Below, piece by piece: positions 23,777-32,295 of a stretch of 39,418 nt of DNA. Under the pieces are notes generated by a model, which saw only the letters and a program-made list of their open reading frames with translations, did not search any database and was not told the origin of the DNA. Position 1 is the first letter of the stretch, and the number at the start of each line of letters is the position of its first letter. Both the position numbers and the translations under genes were made by a program. Source of the DNA: CAYRWM01 sp964428055 (GTDB taxonomy: Bacteria > Bacillota > Clostridia > Christensenellales > Christensenellaceae); assembly GCA_964428055.1 (NCBI GenBank), contig CAYRWM010000016.1, positions 1 to 39,418 of the forward strand, written 5' to 3'.

Positions 23777-25623
23777 ACCTTTTCACCTTTATGCATATTG
23801 CAGCCCTTCCCCTGAAGCCCGCACGCCATGCAGTGCTTCCTGCAGTCGTCGGTGGTCTCTGATGCGATGGCGCGGCTGTATTCCTTCCATAAATATGCCC
23901 TGTCTATCAGATAATCTATATGTTCGAACGGAAACACTTCATCCTCCCCGCGTTCGCGGCAGGCATACCATGAAGGATCCAGATCATTCTTGGCGAACAG
24001 TTTGCGCCAGAGGTTTATGTCGAAGTTCTCGCTCCAGCTTTCCAGCCTGCATCCCTTCTTATATGCATCCAGTATGACTCTGGACATGCGTCTGTCACCC
24101 CGTGCGAGCACGGCTTCCATAAAGCTCGTGTCAACATCGTGGCAGCTGAACTTGACGCCTTTCATCTTAAGGTTCTTGAAGAGATAATCCTGCTTCGACA
24201 GGAGTTCTTCTTTTCTGTTCTGGGCGCACCACTGGAACGGCGTCTGCGGCTTTGGAACAAAATTGGATGCACTGACGTTGATCCTTATCATGCCGTTCCT
24301 TAATTCCTTCGGGGTCTCATAGTAGAGTCCCTTTATCTTTTTGACCAGATCGACAATGCCGTCCAGATCCTCATAAGTCTCTGTCGGCAGCCCGATCATG
24401 AAATACAGTTTGACGGTATTGATGCCGCTCGCGAATGCTTCCCTTACCGTACCCAGTATATCCTCTTCGGTTATGTTCTTGTTTATAACATCCCTCAGTC
24501 TCTGCGAACCCGCTTCGGGCGCGAACGTTAGGCCTGTCTGGCGCACGCGCTGCAGTTTCTCGGCTACTTCGGGCGCGAACGAATCCACTCTCATTGAAGG
24601 CAGGGAAACAGACACCCTTCTTTCTTCAAATCTGTCCAGCAGATCGCCCACGAGTTTATTTATCTCGGAATAGTCGCCGGAAGACAGAGAAGCGAGCGAT
24701 ATCTCATCATACCCGGTCGAATCGATGACAGACTCTGCTTCACGCAGTATCCTTTCCGCGCTCCTCTCCCTTACAGGTCTGTATATATATCCGGCCTGAC
24801 AGAAACGGCATCCTCTCGTGCAGCCGCGCATTATCTCCAGAGTACATCTGTCATGTACGGTATTCACGAACGGGACCACGGGCCTGGTTATCATGAAGGC
24901 TCCGTCAAAATCGGTCAGGATATTCCTCTCGACCTTCTCCGGGGCTCCCTCAAGAGCGACTGTCTTGGCCACGCGTCCGTCCGGATGATAGTTAACGGTA
25001 TACATTGAAGGCACGTAAAAACCGCCTGTTTCGGCGAGTTCTCTCAGATACGCGCTCTTACTGAAACCCTTTTTCTTATGCTTTATGTATATATCGCAGA
25101 GCCTGAGTATGGCTTCCTCTCCGTCTCCGGGAACGAATACATCGAAAAAGTCGGCAACGGGCTCCGGATTCACCACGCATGATCCGCCGCCCACGATCAC
25201 GGGATATGAATCGTCCCTCTGTGATGCGAGCACGGGGATACCGCCCATATCAAGCATATCGAGTATGGTGGTATAGCACATCTCATAGGAGATATTGAAC
25301 CCGGCGATATCGGTATCCTTGAGAGGCCTTCCGGTCTCCAGAGAAGACAAAAGCTCCCCTCTCTCTTTCATCGAGTCGGCCATATCCTTCCATGGCGCAA
25401 AATAACGCTCTGCAAATACGTTCTCCCTGGAGTTCAGCAGCTCGTAAAGCAGATTTAAGCCCACATGGCTCATGCCTATCTCGTAAATATCCGGGAAACA
25501 GAATCCGAAATCGAGCTCATATTCGGTTTTAATGACGGAATTCAGTTCGCCGCCCGTATACCTCGCGGGTTTCTCTATCTCCGGCGGGATCATCCTTCCT
25601 GTGTCGTTTCTTTCCGTAAGCAT
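23773..25623 (-). CDS. TIGR03960-type B12-like radical SAM protein
   Basis: The product has an N-terminal B12-binding-like half (EKPARYTGGELNS, then FPDIYEIGMSHVGLNLLYELL) and a radical SAM core with the cluster motif CTRGCRFCQAG. The C-terminal tail is cysteine-rich (CMACGLQGKGCNMHKG). The family has no assigned reaction, but it is usually found with DUF2344 and ribosome or RNase genes, which suggests RNA or ribosome modification by context. The promoter at 25631-25659 puts transcription start at about the first ATG (25623), so this could be leaderless. A second ATG at 25593 follows AGGAAGG, giving 606 rather than 616 residues. Confidence 0.9.
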   Translation of the reverse strand: MLTERNDTGRMIPPEIEKPARYTGGELNSVIKTEYELDFGFCFPDIYEIGMSHVGLNLLYELLNSRENVFAERYFAPWKDMADSMKERGELLSSLETGRPLKDTDIAGFNISYEMCYTTILDMLDMGGIPVLASQRDDSYPVIVGGGSCVVNPEPVADFFDVFVPGDGEEAILRLCDIYIKHKKKGFSKSAYLRELAETGGFYVPSMYTVNYHPDGRVAKTVALEGAPEKVERNILTDFDGAFMITRPVVPFVNTVHDRCTLEIMRGCTRGCRFCQAGYIYRPVRERSAERILREAESVIDSTGYDEISLASLSSGDYSEINKLVGDLLDRFEERRVSVSLPSMRVDSFAPEVAEKLQRVRQTGLTFAPEAGSQRLRDVINKNITEEDILGTVREAFASGINTVKLYFMIGLPTETYEDLDGIVDLVKKIKGLYYETPKELRNGMIRINVSASNFVPKPQTPFQWCAQNRKEELLSKQDYLFKNLKMKGVKFSCHDVDTSFMEAVLARGDRRMSRVILDAYKKGCRLESWSENFDINLWRKLFAKNDLDPSWYACRERGEDEVFPFEHIDYLIDRAYLWKEYSRAIASETTDDCRKHCMACGLQGKGCNMHKGEKV

Positions 25624-25630
25624 GAGACTA

Positions 25631-25659
25631 ATTTTAGCATCTATAAGGTAATAGGTCAA
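25631..25659 (-). promoter_or_regulatory. promoter for the radical SAM-rng unit
   Basis: Minus-strand TTGACC (25654-25659), a 17-base spacer and TAAAAT (25631-25636) preceded by TGC form a good extended -10 promoter. It ends seven bases before the ATG at 25623. Confidence 0.7.
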
Positions 25660-25693
25660 TCGAACAGAGGGCTTGCCGAAAGGGCCGGCCGGT

Positions 25694-25722
25694 TTTACAC
25701 GGATAAGCAAATATGGTATAAT
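25694..25722 (+). promoter_or_regulatory. promoter for rodA
   Basis: TTTACA (25694-25699), a 17-base spacer and TATAAT (25717-25722) preceded by TGG. It is divergent from the radical SAM promoter, with 34 bases between the two -35 elements. Confidence 0.78.
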
Positions 25723-25768
25723 TACTACTCAATCCGGCGGCCGGAAACAAAGCCGCGAGAGGTATGGT

Positions 25769-26977
25769 ATGCAGCTTAAACATTATTTGGACAGGAGCGT
25801 ATACAAAAATACCGACAAGGTGATCATATTCCTGATCATTGTCATAATCGCTTTCGGTATCATAACACTGCTCAATGTAACGGCAGACCCTTTTACGGGA
25901 GAAGAGAGTTCAATATCCGACTATCTGAACAATCTCAATCCTATGACAGCGGCCGTTCCTCAATTGCTGTTCGCAGTCGTTGGCTTTGCGATACTGTTTC
26001 TGCTGCTGTTTCTTGACTACAATGACTTAAGGCCATACATAAAGTATTTTTACTGGGTCTGCATAGGTCTTCTCGTTATAGTGCTCGTCTACGGCTCGAC
26101 CATCAACGGAACATCAGGCTGGTTCAAACTCGGACCCGTGAGTTTTCAGCCGAGTGAGTTCACAAAGATCGCTCTGATACTGTCGTTCTCCAAGATACTC
26201 GCCGACTTTACGGAAGGTGAAGAAGCGGGCATAACAAAGCTTTCGCAGTTGTGGCCCGTTCTCTGGAGGTTCCTCATACCGTTCCTTCTGGTCGCGGTTC
26301 AGCCGGACTTCGGAACGGCGCTCGTGTATGTTGCCATATTCATAATTATACTGTTCTTTGCAAGAGCATCGGTTAAGATATTCCTGATTCTCGCCGGCAT
26401 AGCAGGAGGCAGCATCCCGCTTCTGTGGATGTTCCTCGCCGACTGGCAGAAGGACAGGCTGTTCTCATTCCTTGACAAATCATACGGGACTGCGGATACG
26501 CAGTATCAGGCAGTTCAGGCCAGACTGGCTATAGGATCAGGGCAGCTTACCGGTAAGGGTCTGTTCGCCCAGGGATCCATGAGTCAGCTGGGCTACGTCC
26601 CGATGGAAACGAACGACTTTATATTCTCCGTTACGACTGAGACCTTCGGATTTATAGGAGCTGCGCTGCTGCTCGTGCTGTATGCCCTTCTCATAATCCG
26701 TACGATCATGGTTGCCATGAATTCAAAAGATGACTTCGGCACATACATCTGCATGGGCGTTACCGGCATGATGCTGTTCCATATATTCGAGAACATCGGC
26801 ATGAACATAGATCTCATGCCTATAACGGGAATACCGCTCCCGTTCTTCTCATACGGCGGATCCAATCTGCTGACATGTCTCATAGCGTACTCGTTCGTAC
26901 TGAACGTCAGTGCGAGACGACAACGACGGCAGATAACTGTAACATCGAAGATAATGAAAAGCGAGCTCCCGGATTGA
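25769..26977 (+). CDS. rodA: RodA/FtsW-type peptidoglycan glycosyltransferase
   Basis: The 402-residue product is a SEDS-family membrane protein with about ten transmembrane segments. SEDS proteins polymerise lipid II together with a class B PBP. Signature parts are GSTINGTSGWFKLGPVSFQP with PSEFTKIA, the VAVQPDFGTALV segment, and PITGIPLPFFSYGGSNLL near the C-terminus. ATG 25769 follows GAGAGG by about six bases. It lies near but separate from mrdA-mreDC, and RodA as partner of the PBP2 at 27690 is inferred. FtsW or SpoVE cannot be fully excluded. Confidence 0.9.
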   Translation: MQLKHYLDRSVYKNTDKVIIFLIIVIIAFGIITLLNVTADPFTGEESSISDYLNNLNPMTAAVPQLLFAVVGFAILFLLLFLDYNDLRPYIKYFYWVCIGLLVIVLVYGSTINGTSGWFKLGPVSFQPSEFTKIALILSFSKILADFTEGEEAGITKLSQLWPVLWRFLIPFLLVAVQPDFGTALVYVAIFIIILFFARASVKIFLILAGIAGGSIPLLWMFLADWQKDRLFSFLDKSYGTADTQYQAVQARLAIGSGQLTGKGLFAQGSMSQLGYVPMETNDFIFSVTTETFGFIGAALLLVLYALLIIRTIMVAMNSKDDFGTYICMGVTGMMLFHIFENIGMNIDLMPITGIPLPFFSYGGSNLLTCLIAYSFVLNVSARRQRRQITVTSKIMKSELPD

Positions 26978-26998
26978 CGTGGAGCCCGCTCTTTTTTT
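26960..26998. terminator. terminator of rodA, shared with the ECF gene
   Basis: A 10-base stem with one mismatch (26960-26969 with 26981-26990) is followed by seven T on the plus strand and by GCTTTTC on the minus strand. The rodA stop codon (26975-26977) lies in the loop. Confidence 0.8.
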
Positions 26999-27012
26999 CT
27001 ATTGTTCTATAA

Positions 27013-27546
27013 TCAAATGCCGGATCGTCTCCTGCCCTTTATCCTGCGCATCGCGGGAACGACCAGGAGTGTGCCGGCTATGCCTATCGCAAGCTGAATG
27101 ACATTGCCGGGTATGGACAAAACAGGCGATACCGGATTGCCGTAAATAACAACCTCAGCCAGATAATATCCTGCGATCATGACAGCCGAAGCGAGAAGCA
27201 TACCGACAGCATTTCTGCCGGCCGATCTTCCCTCCGTGCCTTTTACTGCCGTGGACAGCACAAGGCCCATTAGCAGACGTATGACAAACGTGAACGGAGC
27301 CCATATAAGAAACCCTCCTGCCAGATCGTATATGGTCATGCCGACAGCTCCGGGGATCCAGCCGTTCTTTCTGCTGAGCAGTATGGCCGCAGCAAAAGCC
27401 GGGATGTTGCCGAAATGAACGAACCCTCCTCTCGGGCCGGGAATACATATAAGAGTTAGAGCAAAAGTGAGCGCTGTAAAGATAGCGATCTGCGCTATGT
27501 CCCCTGCGGTACTTTTTCTTCCGTTATCTCTCAGACTGTCTTCCAT
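27013..27546 (-). CDS. ECF transporter S component (PF07155-like)
   Basis: The 177-residue hydrophobic product looks like a substrate-binding S component of an energy-coupling-factor vitamin transporter. The motif GGFVHFGNIPAFAAAIL followed by GWIPGAVGMTIYDLAGGFLIWAP matches the ECF-ribofla_trS pattern. I chose ATG 27546, with AGAGG nine bases upstream; ATG 27555 sits directly on that site. No energising A/T components are in the window, so it probably shares a common module encoded elsewhere. The leader is too short for a riboswitch, so the substrate is unresolved. Confidence 0.82.
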   Translation of the reverse strand: MEDSLRDNGRKSTAGDIAQIAIFTALTFALTLICIPGPRGGFVHFGNIPAFAAAILLSRKNGWIPGAVGMTIYDLAGGFLIWAPFTFVIRLLMGLVLSTAVKGTEGRSAGRNAVGMLLASAVMIAGYYLAEVVIYGNPVSPVLSIPGNVIQLAIGIAGTLLVVPAMRRIKGRRRSGI

Positions 27547-27587
27547 GTTGATCATCCTCTCTCATTGCCTTTAAGCAAACACTGTAT

Positions 27588-27616
27588 ATAATAGCATCTA
27601 AGCGTTATTATTTAAA
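27588..27616 (-). promoter_or_regulatory. promoter for the ECF S-component gene
   Basis: Minus-strand TTTAAA (27611-27616), a 17-base spacer and TATTAT (27588-27593) preceded by TGC. The -35 is weak and the -10 is extended. Confidence 0.5.
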
Positions 27617-27641
27617 TGGACATTTTTCCTGTTAAGTAAAC

Positions 27642-27666
27642 AAAAACCCCGCGGAATCCCGCGGGG
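27642..27666 (-). terminator. terminator after mrdA
   Basis: A perfect 8-base GC stem (CCCCGCGG with CCGCGGGG) with a four-base loop is followed on the minus strand by TTTTTG. Confidence 0.93.
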
Positions 27667-27689
27667 CAATCATATCATATACTATTATA

Positions 27690-30245
27690 TCAGCCGTTAT
27701 CCTGCTCTCCGTCACCTGTATCCTCGGGATTGTCCTGCCCTTCCTGACTATCATCTCCCTCCGCGGGAACTTCACTGTCATCCGGGGTCGTGACTATTGA
27801 ATCCGCATCGGGAACAATTATGGAATCATCCGCATATTTCCTGTCCAGATAGTACTCAAGTATATCCTTGGCGGCCATGGACGAATAGGCGCCTTTGTAT
27901 CCGTTCGGGATATAGATGACTACAACGATCTCAGGATCATCGTACGGCGCAAAGGAAACGAACCATGAGTTATCCTCCACAGGTACATTCTGCGTGACAA
28001 CGCCCGTGCCCGTCTTACCGCCGATGATATCGGCATATTTCCATCCCTGGAACGTGTTCATGCCGGCACCGTCCTCAGGCGATATAACTGATTTCATGCC
28101 CTGCATTATAGCGTCAAGATACGTCTGGTTCACATCCAGTTTGCTCTCGACACGCGGCTCAAACTCCTGTACCACGTTGCCGTTAGGATCAATGATCCTG
28201 TCCACTATGTTGGCGTCATACACAGTGCCGCCGTTCACTATAGCCGAAACGTATCTCGCGACCGATATGGGCGTTACGGCTGTTATGCCTGAACCTATAC
28301 CGACGATGGCGGTATCCGTGGGCTTCCAGACGAGCTCGGATATATAACTGTTTATATCATTGTCATATCCGACCTTGAACGACACCTCTGTAGGTATTGC
28401 CATGTGTTCGTATAATACCTGTCTTATGTTTCCGCCGTTCTGGGTCGTCTCGTTCGAAGCGAGATCGATCAAGGCCTTTGCCGTTTCGTCCAGCACCTCA
28501 TCGGAATACTCGACGTTTCTGCTCTCTCCTATCTTTTCAAGATAAGCGTGCACGCTGTTATAGACTATGACCGGCAGAGCAGTCTTCTGCTGATTGAGCG
28601 GGAGCGTGCCGTCATACAGCACCAAAGGACCACCGACCTGACCCGTGACTTCGCCGGGAATCTGTATATCGGTCTTATTGGTGAGTCCCAGACGCTCTGC
28701 CCATGAGTCAAGCTTCTCTATGCCCAGTCTGTCGGCCACAACGTAGAAATAATAGTTGCAGCTAACCTGCAGCGCCTCCTGAAGATCCAGGTTCTTGTGC
28801 TGATCGTAATACGGGTAAACCCAGCATTTCGGTCCGTGTTCTCCCGAATCCGGGTCGTTTATGTACTTATCGAAGTATCCTTCGTCGGATATCGTCTCAT
28901 CCAGGGTGAGCACACCCTCCATGAGTCCGGCAATGGCCGTTACCATCTTGAACGTGGATCCGGGTATACCGGTTGACGATATCGCCTTGTTGAACAGAGG
29001 CGTGGCGGGATCGTTCAGGAGCTCGTCATACTTTTCGGGCGAAATACCGCCCGTGAACCAGTTGATGTCGTATGACGGATAGTTGGCGATAGCCAGAGTC
29101 TTTCCTGTCTTGGCTTCCATAACGACCGCGGCGCCCGATTTGGCGAACTCAGGCTCCCTGCCGTTCAGGATGTCATCGTAGTCATCCCTCTTCTCGTCAT
29201 AGGCCTCCTGCTGCAGCCTGTTTATCTCTTCTATATTTTTCTTTAAGGCCTCCTCGGCCGCTGTCTGCAGTCCCAGATCCAGCGTGAGCATTACGCTGTC
29301 TCCCTGCTGTGCGGGAGTGCTGCCCGTCTCGGATACGACCTTACCGCTCGAGGATACCTCAACGGTGCGCGTTCCCTGTCTGTCCTTGGTATTGCCGGTC
29401 AGGTACTCCTCCATCGAGGATTCTATTCCCGTTATGCCTATCAGGTCATCCTTTGTGTAACCCAGATTCTCCAGCTCTTCAATATTGGTATCGTCAGTTA
29501 TCTTGCCAGTGTAACCTATAACATGCGCCGCAGTTGACTTGTACGGATACACACGCGAAGTCGAAGCGGCGATCTGCATGCCGTCTAGCACGTCAGAATG
29601 CGCCTCTATATCAGCCACAGTGTTTATGTCGACATTAGTGGCTATTGTTACCGGCTCATATGCAATGTAAGACGTCAGCTGCGCCTCCTGCCATATCGAC
29701 AGAACTTTACGCGCCTCTTCATACGACATGCTCTCGGGTATCCTGTACCTGTTCCGGAGATCCCTGTAAACATTGGCTGCAGGAGACTCCGTGTTGACGT
29801 ACATGTTCTTGCACCAGTTCTCATGTCTCTTCTGGAAAGCTTCCTCATTGACATCGCCGAAATCGAACTCGTACTCGCCGCCCGGTCTTCTTACTATATT
29901 GAAGGTATCTATGACCTTCCCGTCATTATCCTCTATTATCTTAATGGTATTTATGATTATATCGGTGTAATATGCTTTGTCGGTATAAGTGGTCCTGGAC
30001 GGGTCTCTTAAGAACTCGACATCGTAGCTCCTCTCATCGTATGCGAGCGGTATGCCGTTTGTATCGAGTATGCTTCCCCTCTCGCCGTCTATGGTCTGTG
30101 TCCTGGTGGTCTTACTCTCAGATGCACTGGAAATAGCACCGCCCTGATTCAGCGTGAGGTTGCCCAGCTGAACAAACAGTACGGCGAAAAGGAGCGCGAA
30201 TATGGATGCGAATATTATGAGTCTGTACTTGAATCTCGTTACCAT
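27690..30245 (-). CDS. mrdA: penicillin-binding protein 2 (class B transpeptidase)
   Basis: This 851-residue elongasome transpeptidase cross-links peptidoglycan and partners RodA. It has an N-terminal membrane anchor (8-28), a pedestal domain beginning GERGSILDTNG, and the active site S430-TFK, SCN at 495-497 and KTG at 744-746. The last 35 residues are acidic and Pro/Asp/Glu-rich. The ATG at 30245 has AGGA seven bases upstream and lies eight bases after the mreD stop. The protein is longer than most PBP2s because of inserts in the pedestal and the acidic tail. Confidence 0.94.
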   Translation of the reverse strand: MVTRFKYRLIIFASIFALLFAVLFVQLGNLTLNQGGAISSASESKTTRTQTIDGERGSILDTNGIPLAYDERSYDVEFLRDPSRTTYTDKAYYTDIIINTIKIIEDNDGKVIDTFNIVRRPGGEYEFDFGDVNEEAFQKRHENWCKNMYVNTESPAANVYRDLRNRYRIPESMSYEEARKVLSIWQEAQLTSYIAYEPVTIATNVDINTVADIEAHSDVLDGMQIAASTSRVYPYKSTAAHVIGYTGKITDDTNIEELENLGYTKDDLIGITGIESSMEEYLTGNTKDRQGTRTVEVSSSGKVVSETGSTPAQQGDSVMLTLDLGLQTAAEEALKKNIEEINRLQQEAYDEKRDDYDDILNGREPEFAKSGAAVVMEAKTGKTLAIANYPSYDINWFTGGISPEKYDELLNDPATPLFNKAISSTGIPGSTFKMVTAIAGLMEGVLTLDETISDEGYFDKYINDPDSGEHGPKCWVYPYYDQHKNLDLQEALQVSCNYYFYVVADRLGIEKLDSWAERLGLTNKTDIQIPGEVTGQVGGPLVLYDGTLPLNQQKTALPVIVYNSVHAYLEKIGESRNVEYSDEVLDETAKALIDLASNETTQNGGNIRQVLYEHMAIPTEVSFKVGYDNDINSYISELVWKPTDTAIVGIGSGITAVTPISVARYVSAIVNGGTVYDANIVDRIIDPNGNVVQEFEPRVESKLDVNQTYLDAIMQGMKSVISPEDGAGMNTFQGWKYADIIGGKTGTGVVTQNVPVEDNSWFVSFAPYDDPEIVVVIYIPNGYKGAYSSMAAKDILEYYLDRKYADDSIIVPDADSIVTTPDDSEVPAEGDDSQEGQDNPEDTGDGEQDNG

Positions 30246-30253
30246 ATGTTTTC

Positions 30254-30781
30254 CTAGATCTCCATTTCCATGTCGTCCGCGTACTTACGTCTCGGTCTTA
30301 TCCAGGAAACCGTGTAGAGCTTCTTGAACAGATAATACATGGGTATCATTATACCTGCGGTAAGACCTGCGCCCGGCAGTATGAAGCGCAGCATCATATA
30401 CAGAAGATCAAATTGCCTTCCCAGAGCAAATACTATTATCGCGAGTATCAGTTCCTTAATGATATAGCAGCCGAAACCGGCCAGAGCGGGCATCCAGAAA
30501 CGGATGCGCTCAGACTTTCTGAGAGCGATATAAAGAAGTATGATGCTGACTGTGTACGCGAGAGCGTTTCCTCCGAGGACCGGAGAAAAAAGATCATCAT
30601 AGATAAAGCCGAAAACGGCTGCGAATATTATAGGCATCAGCGAATGCTCGTTGAACATTATCGCTATGGCCAGTATCAGTATAAGATCCGGCACAAGACC
30701 GGCTATGGTGGCATATCCGAAAACGGAGCCGCAGAGGTTCACGGCAAGAAAACCAAAGCCGGCGAACAGTACGTATCTCAA
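30254..30781 (-). CDS. mreD: rod-shape determining protein MreD
   Basis: The 175-residue integral membrane protein has about five transmembrane segments and the conserved GFIYDDLFSPVLGGNAL stretch. It links MreC to the elongasome. The start is TTG at 30781, four bases after the mreC stop, with a weak ribosome site. It lies in the standard mreC-mreD-mrdA order. Confidence 0.88.
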   Translation of the reverse strand: MRYVLFAGFGFLAVNLCGSVFGYATIAGLVPDLILILAIAIMFNEHSLMPIIFAAVFGFIYDDLFSPVLGGNALAYTVSIILLYIALRKSERIRFWMPALAGFGCYIIKELILAIIVFALGRQFDLLYMMLRFILPGAGLTAGIMIPMYYLFKKLYTVSWIRPRRKYADDMEMEI

Positions 30782-30785
30782 AAGA

Positions 30786-31604
30786 CTACTCTGTGACCTC
30801 CATGATTACCATGACCTCTTCAAGACGCTTGAAGTTGACGGCGGGATTGATTACAACACGCTTCTGGCTGCTCTCTTCTCCAACCTCCGTGACCTCGCCT
30901 ATTATAAGGCCCTTGGGATATATATCATCAACTCCGGAAGTCAGGACTCTGTCTCCTATCTCCACATCCGTGTTTATGGGCAGATAATCCATATCGAGCA
31001 GCGTCTCCAGGGGATCGTTCCCTGTGCGGCCTCTGACCGAACCCACATCACGCGTCCTCTCGATAATGGAGGATATCCCCGTGCTGCCGTCTATTATGGC
31101 GGTTACCTTTGCCCATGTGGGACCCACACCTGAAACGCGTCCGACAAGTCCGTCCGCTGTTACGACAGGCATATTCTCCTTTATGCCGTTATCGCTTCCG
31201 AGATTGATGGTAAAGACATCAAACCAGTTGCCGGGATTCTTTGAGACTATATCCGCGGCGACCATGGTATACTCCGGGTTGTTCTCCCTGAACTCCAGAA
31301 GGCCCTTGAGCCGCTCGTTCTCAGCCTCGAGTTCAGAATGATCCGCAAGTTTATTCCTGAGGAGCGCGATCTCTTCCTTAAGTTCCTGGTTCTCAGAGAC
31401 CATGTCGTCCTGATTTATGGCGACATCGACCGTGGAACTCACGTCATCCGACATCTTGTAGAATAACTGCTGAACAGGCACAAAAAGACCGCCGGCTACC
31501 GTCTGGGTACCGGTCGCATCGGTGTATGTAGCTGTGGATATGAGCAGTATTACGAATACTATGACCGCTATAACCGTTATTATAAAAGGCCTGTTCTTGA
31601 ACAA
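30786..31604 (-). CDS. mreC: rod-shape determining protein MreC
   Basis: The 272-residue product has an N-terminal anchor (about 7-27), a coiled coil (about 60-105, ENQELKEEIALLRNKL) and the MreC beta domain with VSKNPGNWFDVFTINLGSDNGI and GLVGRVSGVGPTWAKV. It scaffolds PBP2 outside the membrane. The start is TTG at 31604, because an in-frame TAA lies two codons upstream; the AAAGGAG is a distant 14 bases away. mreB is not next to it here. Confidence 0.92.
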   Translation of the reverse strand: MFKNRPFIITVIAVIVFVILLISTATYTDATGTQTVAGGLFVPVQQLFYKMSDDVSSTVDVAINQDDMVSENQELKEEIALLRNKLADHSELEAENERLKGLLEFRENNPEYTMVAADIVSKNPGNWFDVFTINLGSDNGIKENMPVVTADGLVGRVSGVGPTWAKVTAIIDGSTGISSIIERTRDVGSVRGRTGNDPLETLLDMDYLPINTDVEIGDRVLTSGVDDIYPKGLIIGEVTEVGEESSQKRVVINPAVNFKRLEEVMVIMEVTE

Positions 31605-31640
31605 TCTCTTTTATTCCGCTCCTTTTCAGAGTTATCGTAT

Positions 31641-31670
31641 ATTATATCATACGGCAGCATGACATGTCCA
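31641..31670 (-). promoter_or_regulatory. promoter for mreC-mreD-mrdA
   Basis: Minus-strand TGGACA (31665-31670), an 18-base spacer and TATAAT (31641-31646) preceded by TGA. A GACATGTC palindrome overlaps the -35. Confidence 0.68.
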
Positions 31671-31694
31671 TTTGGTCACAGATTGTTAACAATA

Positions 31695-31719
31695 GAAAAA
31701 AGCCTTAAAAAAGGCTTTT
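31695..31719 (-). terminator. terminator after maf
   Basis: A 9-base stem (AAAAGCCTT with AAGGCTTTT) with a four-base loop is followed by a run of T on the minus strand. Confidence 0.88.
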
Positions 31720-31731
31720 GTCTCTTTCGAA

Positions 31732-32295
31732 TCACATAAGTCCCATATCTTTGAGTTCTGAGTATATCCTCGAAACCGGCAGTCCTATGACATTATAGAA
31801 GCAACCTTCTACTCCAGTGATATGCTTTGCCATCACTCCCTGTATAGCGTAGGCCCCTGCCTTGTCGAGGAAGCTTTCGCGGTTAAGGCAGTCTTTGATC
31901 TCTTCATCCGTAAGATCGGCAAAAGTGACCCGCGTCTTCTCGCAGAATACCCTTTCCTCGTCTCCGGACATTATGCACACACCCGTCATAACATGATGAG
32001 ATCTTCCCGACAGCCGTCTTAGGAATGCTGCTGCCTCATCCCTGCTCTCCGGCTTTCCCAGGATATCGCCGTCTATGACGACGACCGTATCGGCGCCTAT
32101 CACCAGAGCGTCCCTGTTGTCTGCGAACACTGAGCCTGCCTTGGCCCGTGCGTTCTCCTTTACCATATCCTCGGCATCCATGCCGCCCTTAACTTCTTCG
32201 CAGTCCGATACTATGACGCTGAAGTCATCGGATATGTATTTAAGAAGCTCGCATCTCCTCGGAGAGGCGGATGCGAGCACCAGTCTTTTTATCAT
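31732..32295 (-). CDS. maf: Maf nucleotide pyrophosphatase
   Basis: Maf proteins hydrolyse non-canonical or regulatory nucleoside triphosphates. The 187-residue product has LASASPRRCELLK, GADTVVVIDGDILGKP, FLRRLSGRSHHVMTGV and KAGAYAIQG, which fits the YhdE-like dTTP/UTP group. I chose ATG 32295, which overlaps the rnfB stop by four bases (ATGA). It is the last gene of the rnf transcript. Substrate preference is inferred. Confidence 0.92.
   Translation of the reverse strand: MIKRLVLASASPRRCELLKYISDDFSVIVSDCEEVKGGMDAEDMVKENARAKAGSVFADNRDALVIGADTVVVIDGDILGKPESRDEAAAFLRRLSGRSHHVMTGVCIMSGDEERVFCEKTRVTFADLTDEEIKDCLNRESFLDKAGAYAIQGVMAKHITGVEGCFYNVIGLPVSRIYSELKDMGLM

Noticed and set aside
27680..27695. 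TGATATAAT just after the mrdA stop as a promoter for the ECF gene
   Set aside because: It is followed at once by the strong mrdA terminator, and a better placed promoter lies at 27588-27616.
31682..31693. ATTGTTAACAAT palindrome as a Rex operator
   Set aside because: Rex sites have two TTGTTAA-type arms separated by about four to six bases; here the arms overlap. It may still be chance in AT-rich DNA.
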